Shown here one piece after another: positions 41,501 to 50,800 of a stretch of DNA of 64,000 nucleotides. Location: contig NZ_JAPPRQ010000015.1 in assembly GCF_026719745.1 (NCBI RefSeq), positions 1 to 64,000 on the forward strand, given 5' to 3'. Origin of the DNA: Clostridium sp. ZS2-4 (GTDB lineage: Bacteria; Bacillota; Clostridia; Clostridiales; Clostridiaceae). The notes below the pieces were generated by a model that did no database searches, was not told the origin of the DNA, and saw only the letters and a list, made by a program, of their open reading frames with translations. How positions within the stretch are numbered: the first letter of the stretch is position 1; every line of letters starts with the position of its first letter. The position numbers and the translations under genes are program-made.

Positions 41501-42510
41501 CACTCTTTATTAAACTTATCTCTTAAATTATTAGCCTTTTGAAGATATTTAGAAGCATTTGCCGTATCTCCTCTAGCCTCAAGAACCTTTGAGTAAGCTA
41601 ATAAAGCTTGGTATTGGCAGCCTGCAGAGTCACCTGCTTCTATAAATTTGTCTGAATTATCTTCCCAGAGAGTAGCTAACTGTTTTGTCTCATCAGCTAT
41701 TCCATTATTATTTATATCTTGATTTTCCATAAATTTCGTATGAAGGTTTGTGTGATATTGGAATATATCAGGGTCATCAACCCATTTTCTATCACCAGTC
41801 CATAGGTACTGTTCATACAGCTTTTCTCCTAATTCAAGAGGAGCGGGCAGTTCGCGCCAATCAGCATCCATATAATATGGGTCACCAAAAAAGTCGTATG
41901 ACCATTTTGGCCAGTAGGGATTTGAAGTATTTTCATTGGCACCTTTTGCAAAAAGTTTTAGCATTGACCAGTTAGCATTGTCGAGACCCAGCAGATGCCC
42001 GGCTAAAGCTTGATGGCAAATATCTCTTGTGCAGAAACATTCTCTTCCATCATTCCACTCCCATTGAGGCTTATTTAAAGACTCAGGATTATGAGCATAT
42101 GTACCCCAGTAGCTTTCAACTGTTGGCTTTGGATTACTACCAACAACAGATGGATCATATGTTTTTAACAGTTGGTCTGTTTTCCATATTGAACCAGGAT
42201 TTGTTTCTTTGAAAGGATAATGTTCTGTTACTCTTGGGTCTTTATCGTGAAATACCCAAGGATTATCTGCTTGCGATGCATTTGCAGGAACTACTAAACT
42301 TAGAGTTCTATCCTTAGCCCATTGAAATGAGTCTTGCAGGAATTGGTTACCAGAAGTTAGTTCTATTTTTCTTTGGGCTGTATACTTTTCAATTGTACTA
42401 TCTGCGGCATGCTTTTCTATTTTATTTTCATAAGCATAAGTTTGTAGCGGCAAAGCTGTAATAGAACTAGCTAGTACGAGAATAAGTAAAATTTTAGACT
42501 TTTTTAACAT
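38554..42510 (-). CDS. Secreted MGH1/GH63-like glycoside hydrolase with four NPCBM domains
   Basis: This 1318-residue exported protein has a signal peptide at about 1-26 (ILLILVLASSITALPLQTYA). Residues about 60-480 are an (alpha/alpha)6-type glycosidase related to MGH1/GH63/amylo-1,6-glucosidase-like families (REC-FCTRDICHQ, AGDSAGCQYQALLAYSKVLE, WGHEGSFFMPMKEI). NPCBM-type carbohydrate-binding modules lie at about 560-700, 888-1027, 1040-1170 and 1187-1316, each with KGIG.HA.SE.IY and a D-A-x-x-D-x-G-D-G-like end. Two Ig-like linkers (about 713-880) lie between the first and second. No sortase motif or anchor is visible, so it is probably secreted. The substrate glycan is unknown. An attenuator-type leader lies upstream. 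Confidence 0.8.
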   Translation of the reverse strand: MLKKSKILLILVLASSITALPLQTYAYENKIEKHAADSTIEKYTAQRKIELTSGNQFLQDSFQWAKDRTLSLVVPANASQADNPWVFHDKDPRVTEHYPFKETNPGSIWKTDQLLKTYDPSVVGSNPKPTVESYWGTYAHNPESLNKPQWEWNDGRECFCTRDICHQALAGHLLGLDNANWSMLKLFAKGANENTSNPYWPKWSYDFFGDPYYMDADWRELPAPLELGEKLYEQYLWTGDRKWVDDPDIFQYHTNLHTKFMENQDINNNGIADETKQLATLWEDNSDKFIEAGDSAGCQYQALLAYSKVLEARGDTANASKYLQKANNLRDKFNKEWYSKDTQRYIRGFRKDGTYRDNWGHEGSFFMPMKEITDMGPRNEKYLDFILKSEYDKQLGTEAKTYLPEVFYKYGRNAAGWHYLKQSMKSRNIYPEVAFTCISNTVCGMMGLQADSPNHRVATIPRLTSEVPWVQIDNIPVGNNSLKLRHDGTRKSTMTNNSGDQITWEAQFYGLYEKLNVNGELKTAQTKKLNGQIISYVTVTLNAGDTATIETSNSSANGLGYEYLSDINWKSVNGQAQKDISASNNSNGMLMINRIAYSKGIGVRAESSGNTIIYDLNNQFSRFTADIGLDDASKGLGSVEFKVLADGKEVYNSGIISGNNIPSKSIDIDVTGKNQLELVVTDAGDGSGNDYAVWGNAMLHKGRSPQDETVESVASAINSLPELIKNSENLVLPEVPDGFTIKIYDTSNPALVSLNGSITSPDEEELIGLVFEITKLSDGSKAITKYITTTVPSKTANTAVLAAKNIKSIKAPEIGQNKLVLPDVPEGFEINIVNSSNTSVIKLDGSIIPPDDYETVTLEFEVKKLSDGSTAKTAPLKVEVPSNKYSYLSNMKWQSATSGFDGVRKDKSVMGNTLKLSGTEYKKGLGTHAKSEIIYNIDKKYSIFSAVVGVDDAQADCGSVQFHIYGDGKLIYETGVLKASKDNSQRTEKIDIDVKDVTELKLVVTDGGDGVGSDHADWADAKLYLNSETSDHDKTTKEVDIANLPWKSAKSGWGDVKLNKSIDNNPLKINGKKYEKGIGTHANSEIIYELKGNYDRFTSLAGIDSEIGSNGSVIFKVLGDGKLLYESSKLTGKDNADTVDVSIKGINELKLIVDDAGDGISCDHADWVDTKLISYSQGNNEKTSLLDLNWISAAADWGTINKNKSIDNNPIKINGKTYDKGIGTHANSEIVYDLNGKYKTFECLAGIDDETENAGSVVFKIYGDDNLLYDSGIVKGSDEGKEINVNLNDVKQLKLVVENGGDNISSDHADWVNPILTR

Positions 42511-42564
42511 ATTATTGCCTCCTATTCAAATAAAGTTTAAATAATATTTTAAATTTTTTAACAA

Positions 42565-42677
42565 ACAAAAAACAGCACAGTTATATCAGCCTCTATAAAT
42601 AAAATTTATAAGACAGATATAATTGTGCTGGTCTATTGTAAGCTAAGTTTAATAAACTCTCTATTAATCTGACCAAG
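42565..42677 (-). promoter_or_regulatory. Candidate attenuator leader RNA, copy S1 (upstream of the glycosidase)
   Basis: Read on the minus strand: TTGGTC, then AGATTAATAGAG, a perfect small hairpin AGTTT-ATT-AAACT, TAGCTTACAATA, and GACCAG closing the P1 stem (42672-42676 region with 42628-42634). GACCAG continues into CAGCACAATTATATC (42630-42616), which pairs with GATATAACTGTGCTG (42587-42573) and is followed by a U-run, forming a terminator 55 nt before the start codon. P1 and the terminator share bases, so they exclude each other. The core matches the copies at 47742, 59721 and 59821. Confidence 0.65.
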
Positions 42678-42901
42678 TATTTTTGTTTTTTTATTATTTT
42701 TTAATGGTAAAAATTAAAAAATAACATCAACATTATATCATAATAATTAAAATAATAAATAATTTTTTAAAAAAAATATTTAAAATAATTCAAAAACAGG
42801 TTAAAATACACATAAGACAAAATATGTAACAAATCACCATATACAACCATATTTTAATACAAATACACAAATACACAAATATATTCAAAATAGTACTATA
42901 A

Positions 42902-42930
42902 TTGACAAAAAATATTAATCGCTGTATAAT
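42902..42930 (+). promoter_or_regulatory. Consensus sigma-A promoter for the response regulator operon
   Basis: TTGACA (42902-42907), a 17-bp spacer and TATAAT (42925-42930) match the consensus exactly. They lie about 130 bp before the REC-DUF2294 gene. The rest of the 556-bp gap 42511-43066 holds the S1 leader on the other strand and AT-rich DNA. Confidence 0.85.
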
Positions 42931-43066
42931 TTAAACACAATATACCCCAAAAGTGGAAATGAAATATAACTTAAGCAATATATACAAAAATAATTAAAGC
43001 AGCTGATAAAGTAATAAAAACTATAAACAACAAAACAGTATAGAAACTACAGGGGGAAAAGGTAGC

Positions 43067-43840
43067 ATGGATGTTAATAATACAATGAAAAACTTAAAAG
43101 TATTATTTGTGGAAGACGAAGAAATAACTAAAGTTATGATTAAGAAAATGCTTAAGGAGAAATTTGGAGAAGTGTTTGTAGCTAAAAATGGAGAACAAGG
43201 GTTAGAACTTTTTCAAATTTATAGACCTCAGATAGTAATAACTGATTTGAAAATGCCTGTTTTAGATGGCATTACTATGATTAAAAAAATAAGAGAAATT
43301 GATAAGGAATGTGGAATTATTATTAATACTGAGGTTGGAGATGTGAATTATATATTGGAGAGTATAGATATCGGAATTGATAAATACTTAATAAAGCCTA
43401 TTAGTAAAGAAGAATTGTTCAGAGGTATAGAAATAGTTATTGAAAAAATCTCTTCCAGAAAAGGCATTGAAAATCAGCTTAAAATTAAGCTGGAGTTTAG
43501 CAAAGAAGAAAAAGTTCAAATTGAGAATAAGATTAAGGCTAAAATTTCAGGTTTTTTCAAAACTAATATAGGCAAAGGCCCTCAGGATACTAAAATTTTC
43601 ATAAAAGAAAATGTGATTATAATTAAAATATATGATATATTAACCAACATGGAAAAATCTTTACTTCAGGTTGAGAAAAATCATACTCTAGTTGAATATA
43701 ATAGAAGGATTTTTTATAAGAGTAAGTATAAAGAATTAGAAAATATAGTTGAAACAATATTGAATAGGAAAGTAAAGCTTTCTAAAATTAAGGCGAATAT
43801 TTTAAATAATATTGATGAGATAACCTATAAAATTTATTAA
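43067..43840 (+). CDS. Response regulator: REC domain fused to DUF2294
   Basis: This 257-residue protein has a receiver domain at about 8-128 with the acidic pocket (LFVEDEE), phospho-acceptor Asp in IVITDLKMPVLDG, a conserved Thr-type position (IIINTEVGD) and the switch Lys (KYLIKPIS). The C-terminal part (about 145-250) has IGKGPQDTKIFIKENVIIIK, the signature of DUF2294, a domain also found alone in Firmicutes. No DNA-binding domain is present. GGGGGAAAAGG site. It lies about 80 bp before a hybrid kinase and is probably its output or a parallel branch. REC-DUF2294 fusions are unusual; the activity is unknown. Confidence 0.8.
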   Translation: MDVNNTMKNLKVLFVEDEEITKVMIKKMLKEKFGEVFVAKNGEQGLELFQIYRPQIVITDLKMPVLDGITMIKKIREIDKECGIIINTEVGDVNYILESIDIGIDKYLIKPISKEELFRGIEIVIEKISSRKGIENQLKIKLEFSKEEKVQIENKIKAKISGFFKTNIGKGPQDTKIFIKENVIIIKIYDILTNMEKSLLQVEKNHTLVEYNRRIFYKSKYKELENIVETILNRKVKLSKIKANILNNIDEITYKIY

Positions 43841-43921
43841 AAGAGGTAAAAAAGTACTAATATTACTAAAGTATTAGTTTCAACTATGAGTTTAGAATTG
43901 AAGTTTTAAGGAGTAAGGAGT

Positions 43922-46672
43922 ATGGATATAGGTTTTTACATAACCAATATAACTTATGCTTTGTTGGGAATCTTGAATTTAATGTTAATTTGGAGAATTG
44001 CAGAATTTTTTACAATTTACTTGAAAAATATTACAATTTGTGATTTGAAAAAAAGAACTAATATTTTATTTTTGCTGCATATATTTTTTGCATTGTATTT
44101 AAGTATATTTGCAGAATATTATATATTTAAAAAATATAATGAAATTACTGCAAGTATGATAAATACAAAACATATGATTCTACATATAATTGGAATAATT
44201 TTATATACAAGTATTTTTCAAAAGATAAATAAATATATGTGTTATAAAATGAAAAATTCTATGCAAGTTAAGAAAACAACACTAATGAAAGATGAGTATT
44301 ATATAGATGAAAAAACCCTTAGAAATATAGTGCTTTTGAGCAATGAGGGAGATAAGTGTACGTTTTCTTATGACATAGATAAAGAAGAAATTTCCGCTAA
44401 TAGTAAAGTAGAGTCAATTATAGGATATAGTAAAGATGAATTAAAAGATATAAAACTAACTAATATAGTTAGTAAAATTCAAATAGGTAGGTTAAAAAAA
44501 TTTTGCAGTCAGAAAAAGCATTCTTACAGTATCAATACAATAATTGATGTAAGAAGAAAAGATGGACAAATTATCATTGTATCAATTATAGGTGCAATAA
44601 TAATAAATAAAGAGAAAAGGATATTAAAGGCTGCTGTTAGAAATGTAACGGAAAAAATAGGTGTAGAAATAGATGTATTAAAAATAAATATTTTATTAAA
44701 AGAAATAGTTCAAAATTTAGAAGGATATAGCTTGTTTGTAGTAGATAAGACATATAGATATTTATTAATAAATGAATCCTATAAAAATTTAGGGAAAGAA
44801 ATACTTGGTATAGATATAAGTTTAGGAATGAACCATTTAGATATATTAGATATGAATAAAGAAAAAATTCTACTATATGGATTAAAAGATTTGAGTATAA
44901 AAAATTTAGAAAAGGCTCTTTCAGGAAATTCATCTAAAGATATTATAGAGATATCAAAAATAACAGGTAAAAAAGAATACTGGGATGTACATTATATTTG
45001 TTTAAGGGAGAATGACGAAATAATAGGAGCAGGAGTACTTATTGTTGATATAACAGAAAAACAAAATAGAAGAAAAGAAATAATTGAAGCAAATAAAAAA
45101 GCAACTGCAGCCAACAGAGCTAAGTCACAGTTTTTAGCAAATATGAGTCATGAAATAAGAACTCCCATGAATGGAATAATTGGTTTAATAGATCTTATGT
45201 TAAAGACAGAATTAAATGAAGAGCAAGTAAAAATGATGAATACAGCTAAAGATGCAGCCAGTATTTTACTTGATATTATAAATGATATATTAGATTTTTC
45301 AAAAATTGAGTCAGGAAAGTTTAAAATTATATATAAGCCTTTTAATTTTTATCAATTAATTAATGAGATTAAGAATGTTTTTTTTGTAAAAAAGAATCAA
45401 AAAAATATTCATATAGAATATGATATTGATAAAGGTATTAATACATATTTAATAGGGGACAAATTAAGGTTAAAGCAAATCCTAATAAACTTAATAGGAA
45501 ATGCATTTAAATTTACTGAGAAAGGCAAAATTATAGTTAGAGTTCAAAGAGAATATATGGAATTTAACCTGAGTGATGAAATTTTATTAAAATTTGAAGT
45601 AATCGATACAGGTATAGGAATTCCAGAAGAACAAATTGATAATATTTTTGAAAGTTTTACTCAAGTAGAAGAAACACACGAAAAGAAGTACTCAGGAACA
45701 GGATTAGGTCTTGCAATTACTAAGCAATTAGTAGAAGCAATGGGAGGAAAAATAACTGTAAATACTAAATTGAATGTAGGAAGTACTTTTAGTTTTTTTA
45801 TATTATTTAAAGAGATAAAGAATTATATGTCCCAGGAAATTATGGAAAAACAAAATGATGAATATATTCTTGAAGACTATTATAAATATACTAAAGATAA
45901 AAATATAAAAATTTTAGTTGCAGAAGATAATCAAATAAACCAAATATTAATGGAAAAATTAATCAATATTAATAGATGGTCATGTAAAATTGTACAAAAT
46001 GGAAAAGAAGCAATTGAAATATTAGAAAAAGAAGATTTTGATATAATATTAATGGACATCTCCATGCCAGTTATGAATGGAATTGAAGCTGCGAAAATAA
46101 TAAAAAACAATAAGAAGTGGAAAAATATACCTATAATAGCTTTAACAGCACATGCCTTAATAGAGGATAAAGAAAAATTTCTAGGTCTAGGCATGAGTGA
46201 TTATTTATCAAAACCTGTTGATAGTAAAAAGTTATATTTTTCAATACTAAAAAATTTAAATTTACTAAATGATTTAAAGAATTTCAAAGCTGTAGATATA
46301 GAAAAAAAACAAGACTATAGCAAAATTGATAAACTTCAAAAGCTTCAAAGATTTGAAAATATTTTAGATGGAGATAAAAAACTGGTTTTAGAATTATCAG
46401 AGAAATTAATACATATGTTTTCAGAAGAGCAAATGAAAGAGCTTGCTGATATGGCTAACTTAAATAGTTTTAAGGAATTAAAAGAAAGGACTCATAAGTT
46501 AAAAGGAGCTGTTTTAAATTTTGAATTAACTAGTATATATAAACGTTTAAATGAAATAGATGTATGTATAGAGTCAGCAAAACCAGAAAAAGTTAATGAG
46601 TTTACAAGAAAAATATTATATGAAATAAAAGAATTTGAAGAAATGCTTATGTTGTACAAATGTGATAAGTAG
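43922..46672 (+). CDS. Hybrid sensor histidine kinase (TM-PAS-PAS-HisKA-HATPase-REC-Hpt)
   Basis: This 916-residue protein has three hydrophobic segments in the first 110 residues (about 10-32, 48-66 and 82-100). Two PAS domains follow (about 135-245 and 255-385), then HisKA with the H-box NMSHEIRTPMNG (His near 410). HATPase_c has DTGIGIP and GTGLGLAI (near 590-600). A receiver domain has Asp near 712 (ILMDISMPVMNG). A C-terminal Hpt domain has RTHKLKGAVLNF (His near 858). It can thus run a full phosphorelay; the likely partner is the REC-DUF2294 protein directly upstream. The ATG has a GGAGTAAGGAG site. The signal is unknown. Confidence 0.9.
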   Translation: MDIGFYITNITYALLGILNLMLIWRIAEFFTIYLKNITICDLKKRTNILFLLHIFFALYLSIFAEYYIFKKYNEITASMINTKHMILHIIGIILYTSIFQKINKYMCYKMKNSMQVKKTTLMKDEYYIDEKTLRNIVLLSNEGDKCTFSYDIDKEEISANSKVESIIGYSKDELKDIKLTNIVSKIQIGRLKKFCSQKKHSYSINTIIDVRRKDGQIIIVSIIGAIIINKEKRILKAAVRNVTEKIGVEIDVLKINILLKEIVQNLEGYSLFVVDKTYRYLLINESYKNLGKEILGIDISLGMNHLDILDMNKEKILLYGLKDLSIKNLEKALSGNSSKDIIEISKITGKKEYWDVHYICLRENDEIIGAGVLIVDITEKQNRRKEIIEANKKATAANRAKSQFLANMSHEIRTPMNGIIGLIDLMLKTELNEEQVKMMNTAKDAASILLDIINDILDFSKIESGKFKIIYKPFNFYQLINEIKNVFFVKKNQKNIHIEYDIDKGINTYLIGDKLRLKQILINLIGNAFKFTEKGKIIVRVQREYMEFNLSDEILLKFEVIDTGIGIPEEQIDNIFESFTQVEETHEKKYSGTGLGLAITKQLVEAMGGKITVNTKLNVGSTFSFFILFKEIKNYMSQEIMEKQNDEYILEDYYKYTKDKNIKILVAEDNQINQILMEKLININRWSCKIVQNGKEAIEILEKEDFDIILMDISMPVMNGIEAAKIIKNNKKWKNIPIIALTAHALIEDKEKFLGLGMSDYLSKPVDSKKLYFSILKNLNLLNDLKNFKAVDIEKKQDYSKIDKLQKLQRFENILDGDKKLVLELSEKLIHMFSEEQMKELADMANLNSFKELKERTHKLKGAVLNFELTSIYKRLNEIDVCIESAKPEKVNEFTRKILYEIKEFEEMLMLYKCDK

Positions 46673-46802
46673 AATAAATGCAATATATTTTGAAGCTTAA
46701 CTTACCTGGTAGTTATAAAGTTTATATGGTATTAGTATAAAATGATACTCTGGAATAGGAATTAATATCTAAAATTATAGTATAGTAAAGGAATAGGGTT
46801 AC

Positions 46803-47600
46803 ATGAATATTGAAATTGTATTTATAGCATTGATGGGATTAGTTATAGGTTCATTTTTAAACGTATGTATATATCGTATACCTCGAAATGAGTATATTAT
46901 TTTTCCAGAACCTCGCTGTACTAATTGCAGCACAAAATTAAAGCCTTGGGATCTTATACCTGTCTTAAGTTATTTATTATTGAAAGGCCGTTGTCGTTAT
47001 TGCGGAAATAAAATTAGCTTTATGTATCCAATAGTAGAGATATTGACAACAATAGTGTTTGAAATTTTGTATTTTAAATATGATATAGGTATTATATTTT
47101 TTATTTATGCGTTTATGACTTCTATTTTAATAGTAATGGCTTTTATAGAGAGTGAACATATGATAATTCCCAATAGTATAGTTGTCATAGGTGTATTAGC
47201 AGGTGGTTGTGTAGTTATATATAATGCTTTTTATCCACTAGGTATTTATTTGGATGAGTATTGGTGGGATCCACTGCTTGGAGCCGCCATTGGATCAGGA
47301 TTTTTATTTATAGCATCTTTTTTTGGTGCATTAATAAGCAAAACAAATGAAGCAATAGGAATGGGTGATGTTAGAATTATGGCACCTGTTGGATTATTCT
47401 TAGGGTGGACAAAAACCATTGTTATATTATATTTATCAATCATATCTGCAGTAGTTATAAGTATAATTTTAATTTTAATAGGGGTTAATACCAGAAAAGA
47501 TAAGATAGTATTTGGGCCATTTATATCAATAAGTACATATATTACTATTTTATATGGACAAGAAATAATAAGTTGGTGGTTTAGAATTACTGCAAACTAG
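46803..47600 (+). CDS. pilD: Prepilin peptidase (A24 family, PilD-like)
   Basis: This 265-residue membrane aspartic peptidase has the N-terminal methyltransferase-type domain with the zinc-binding CTNCSTKLKPWDLIPVLSYL and CRYCGNKIS. About eight membrane helices follow. The two catalytic aspartates sit after FLNVCIYRIP in the AFIESEHMIIPN region (family: D-x-x-x-x-x-I-P, here E-replaced) and in GMGDVRIM (family: GxGDxK/R). In the first aspartate motif the usual D appears as E (SEHMIIPN), worth noting. It processes type IV pilin and pseudopilin leaders. No pilin genes are adjacent; it lies between a hybrid kinase and a collagenase. Weak ribosome site (GAATAGGG). Confidence 0.82.
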   Translation: MNIEIVFIALMGLVIGSFLNVCIYRIPRNEYIIFPEPRCTNCSTKLKPWDLIPVLSYLLLKGRCRYCGNKISFMYPIVEILTTIVFEILYFKYDIGIIFFIYAFMTSILIVMAFIESEHMIIPNSIVVIGVLAGGCVVIYNAFYPLGIYLDEYWWDPLLGAAIGSGFLFIASFFGALISKTNEAIGMGDVRIMAPVGLFLGWTKTIVILYLSIISAVVISIILILIGVNTRKDKIVFGPFISISTYITILYGQEIISWWFRITAN

Positions 47601-47741
47601 ATAAATGCTTATACAAAATATTAACATATGATCCGATATATAATTTTAAAAATAAAAAATAACATTTACATAAAAAATAAGATAAAATGTATATAATATT
47701 TATTATTAGGAAATAAATTAATTTAAAATTTAATATATTAT

Positions 47742-47850
47742 GTGGTGTGATTAATAGATAATAATAGTTTAGCTAGAGATAGACCAGCATATTAACACTG
47801 GAGGTACTTGAAATACAGGTACTTTTACAGAGTTTTTGTGCTGGTCTTTT
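47742..47850 (+). promoter_or_regulatory. Candidate attenuator leader RNA, copy S2 (upstream of the collagenase)
   Basis: GTGGTGTGATTAATAGATAA, a short variable loop, then AGCTAGAGATAGACCAGC. P1 is TGGT (47743-47746) with ACCA (47783-47786). The same GACCAGCA (47782-47789) pairs with TGCTGGTC (47839-47846), followed by TTTT, as a terminator 47 nt before the collagenase ATG. The core matches S1, S3 and S4. The region 47601-47741 otherwise shows no feature. Confidence 0.65.
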
Positions 47851-47896
47851 ATTTAAATATAATTCAAAAATATTTTATTTACTTAAGGAGGAAAAA

Positions 47897-50800
47897 ATGA
47901 AAAAAAACAAACAACCGTATGCTGTTTACAGCTGCAAGAAAAAAGATTCATTAAATAAGTTAGTGGCGTCTGTATGTCTTACAACTTTATTAACAGTTAA
48001 CTCTGCTACCGTATCTTTAGGTATGCAAGTTCCTAAAAAAAATTCACCTGTAGATGTGAAAAGTTATGCATTAAATTCAATTTCAACAAAAGCATCTAAT
48101 GGAACTTCCAAAACAACACAAGACTTGAAAAATGTTGTACATGTAAAAGATTTGAAGAATTTGAATGCTAATCCTGAACCGCCTATACAACCAGAAGAAT
48201 TTAATGCTTTAACATCTACTCAAGTAGCATCACTAGGAAATATGGATGATGAAAAAGAAATTGATAAGCTTGTTCATTATTCTATAAGTGAGCTTAGTAG
48301 GTTAAATTATGATGATCTTATTAATTATTTAGTAAAGCTTGATAAATATAAGTTTAATGCTAATTGGAGAATTAGAAATAAGTATATTGGTAAAGTGGCT
48401 GAGTTTGGCGAATATAAACAAGAGGTTTTTGATTTTTATAAGGATGAAAAACGTGTTCAAGCTCTTAGAGATGCCATTTGTGAAAGAGGAGCACAATATA
48501 CTGATACAGATACAAAAGGTTTACCAACTATTATTGAAGTATTAAGAACAGGATACTATGTTGGATTCTATAATAAAGAAGTTGATTATTTTAATAAGCA
48601 GGAAGTAAAAGATAGATGTTTACCTGCAATAACAGCTGTTCAGAACAATCAGTATTTTACATTAAAAAGTAATGAACAAGCTTCTGTAATTAAGGCAATT
48701 GGAAGATTAATAGATTCAACATCTTGTAATGCAGATGTAGTTAATAAATGTGTACCTATTTTAAAAGAATATTATGATAATAGAGATGTCTATATAGGTA
48801 ATAATGAACACAAAGAAAAAGAGTTTGCTGTTTATAACCTTATGGCTGGGGTAAACCATTCTATTGGTTTAGCTTTATTTAACAAAAATCAAAATCGTAC
48901 TGATTCAAAAGAAATTCAACCTAAAGACACTGAATGGTATGGAAAAATTGATGAATTTATTGATTATTTAGGTAAGTTTGGTCTCATGGGAGATTTTAGT
49001 GAGCAAAGTGCAAGTTTAATAAATAATGGAATATGGATTACAGGAAAATTATCACCATATCACTCTGATCCTTCAAAGTGTAATTATGTATTAACTGAAG
49101 CTTTAAAAATGTATCCTAATACAACTGAAGCATATTTACAAGCTATATCTAGTATAGATGAACAGTTTGGCGGAGTAGATTATTATGGCAATAAAATAGA
49201 TATGAAAGAGATTAAAGATAAGCTAAAAAGTAAATTGCTTCCTAAAAAATACTCTTTTGATAACGGAAAATTTGTTGTTATTGCTGGAGATAGAGTTACA
49301 GAAGAAAAAATAAAAAGGCTTTACTGGGCATCCAAAGAAGTACAATCTCAATTCTTTAGATCTTATGGAAGAGATGGAGCACTTGACCAAGGGCACCCGG
49401 ATGATGTACTGACAGCTATTATTTATAATTCTCCGAAAGAATATAAAATGAATTTATTTTTAAATGGAATTCCTACGGATAATGGTGGCATGTATATAGA
49501 AAATGAAGGTACTTTCTATACTTGGGAAAGAACACCTAATGAAAGTATATATACTTTGGAAGAGCTTTTCCGTCATGAATTTACTCACTATTTACAGAGC
49601 AGATATGCAGTACCAGGTTTTTGGGGGCAAGGCATTTATCAAGGTGGAAGAATGACATGGTTTGAAGAAGGTGGTGCAGAATTAACAGCCGGTTCCACTC
49701 GTACTTCAAGTATTGTAGATAGAAAAACTATGGTAGGTAAGTTGCCGGAAGACCCTTCAAAAAGATTTAAAATATCACAGATTGTTCATGCAACATCTGT
49801 TACTAATGATTTATATACCTATGGATATGTATTTAGAAGCTATCTATACCATAATCGTTTAGATATATTTAACAAACTGGCTGAGTATATAAAAAATAAT
49901 GATTCAAAAGGTTTTGACAAGTATGTTGATACATTAGCTAATGATGCAAATCTTAATAGAGAATATGAAAAATATATGCAGAAGCTATATGAAAACTATC
50001 ATAGTTATACATTACCTTTAGTATCTGATGATTATTTAGTTAAACATCCATACAAAAATCCACAGGAAGTATATTCAGATATCACTTCTGTTGCAGCGCT
50101 TTCAAATGTTAAAGTGGAAGAAAATAGATCTGAGTTCTTCAATACTTTCACTCTAAGAGGAACTTATACAGGTAATTACTATCAAGGTAAAGAGCTTGAT
50201 TGGAAGAACATGAACGAAAAAGCCAATGGTTTCCTAAAAACATTAGAAAAGTATCCATGGAGCGGTTATAAAACTTTAACATGTTATTTTACTAATTATA
50301 GACTAGATTCCAACTATCATTTCCAATATGATGTTGTTTTCAATGGAGTGTTGATTAAGGACCTTAATAACAAAGTACCTACAGCAAAAATATCTGGAGA
50401 ATGTAAAGGTATTACAGGAAAAGTAGTGAAATTCAGTAGTAAGGATTCTGTTGATGAAGATGGTTCAATAGTATCTTATTTATGGGATTTTGGTGATGGA
50501 ACAACAAGTACGGAAGCTAATCCAGAACATGTATATTCTAAAGGTGGCAACTATACTGTGAAGCTTACAGTAAAAGATAGTGACGCAGCAACTAGTTCAA
50601 CAAGTACTACTGCGGTGTTAACTGACTATCTTCTTACAGAAAGTGAACCTAATGATCGTGACGATGATTATAAAGATGCAAATGGACCAATATTTAATGA
50701 TATTGATGTTACAGCTAAGCTTGATGAACAAGATTCTACAGATCATTTCTATTTTGATGTTTTATCAGATGGAGAGGTGAATATAACAATTAATAACAAA

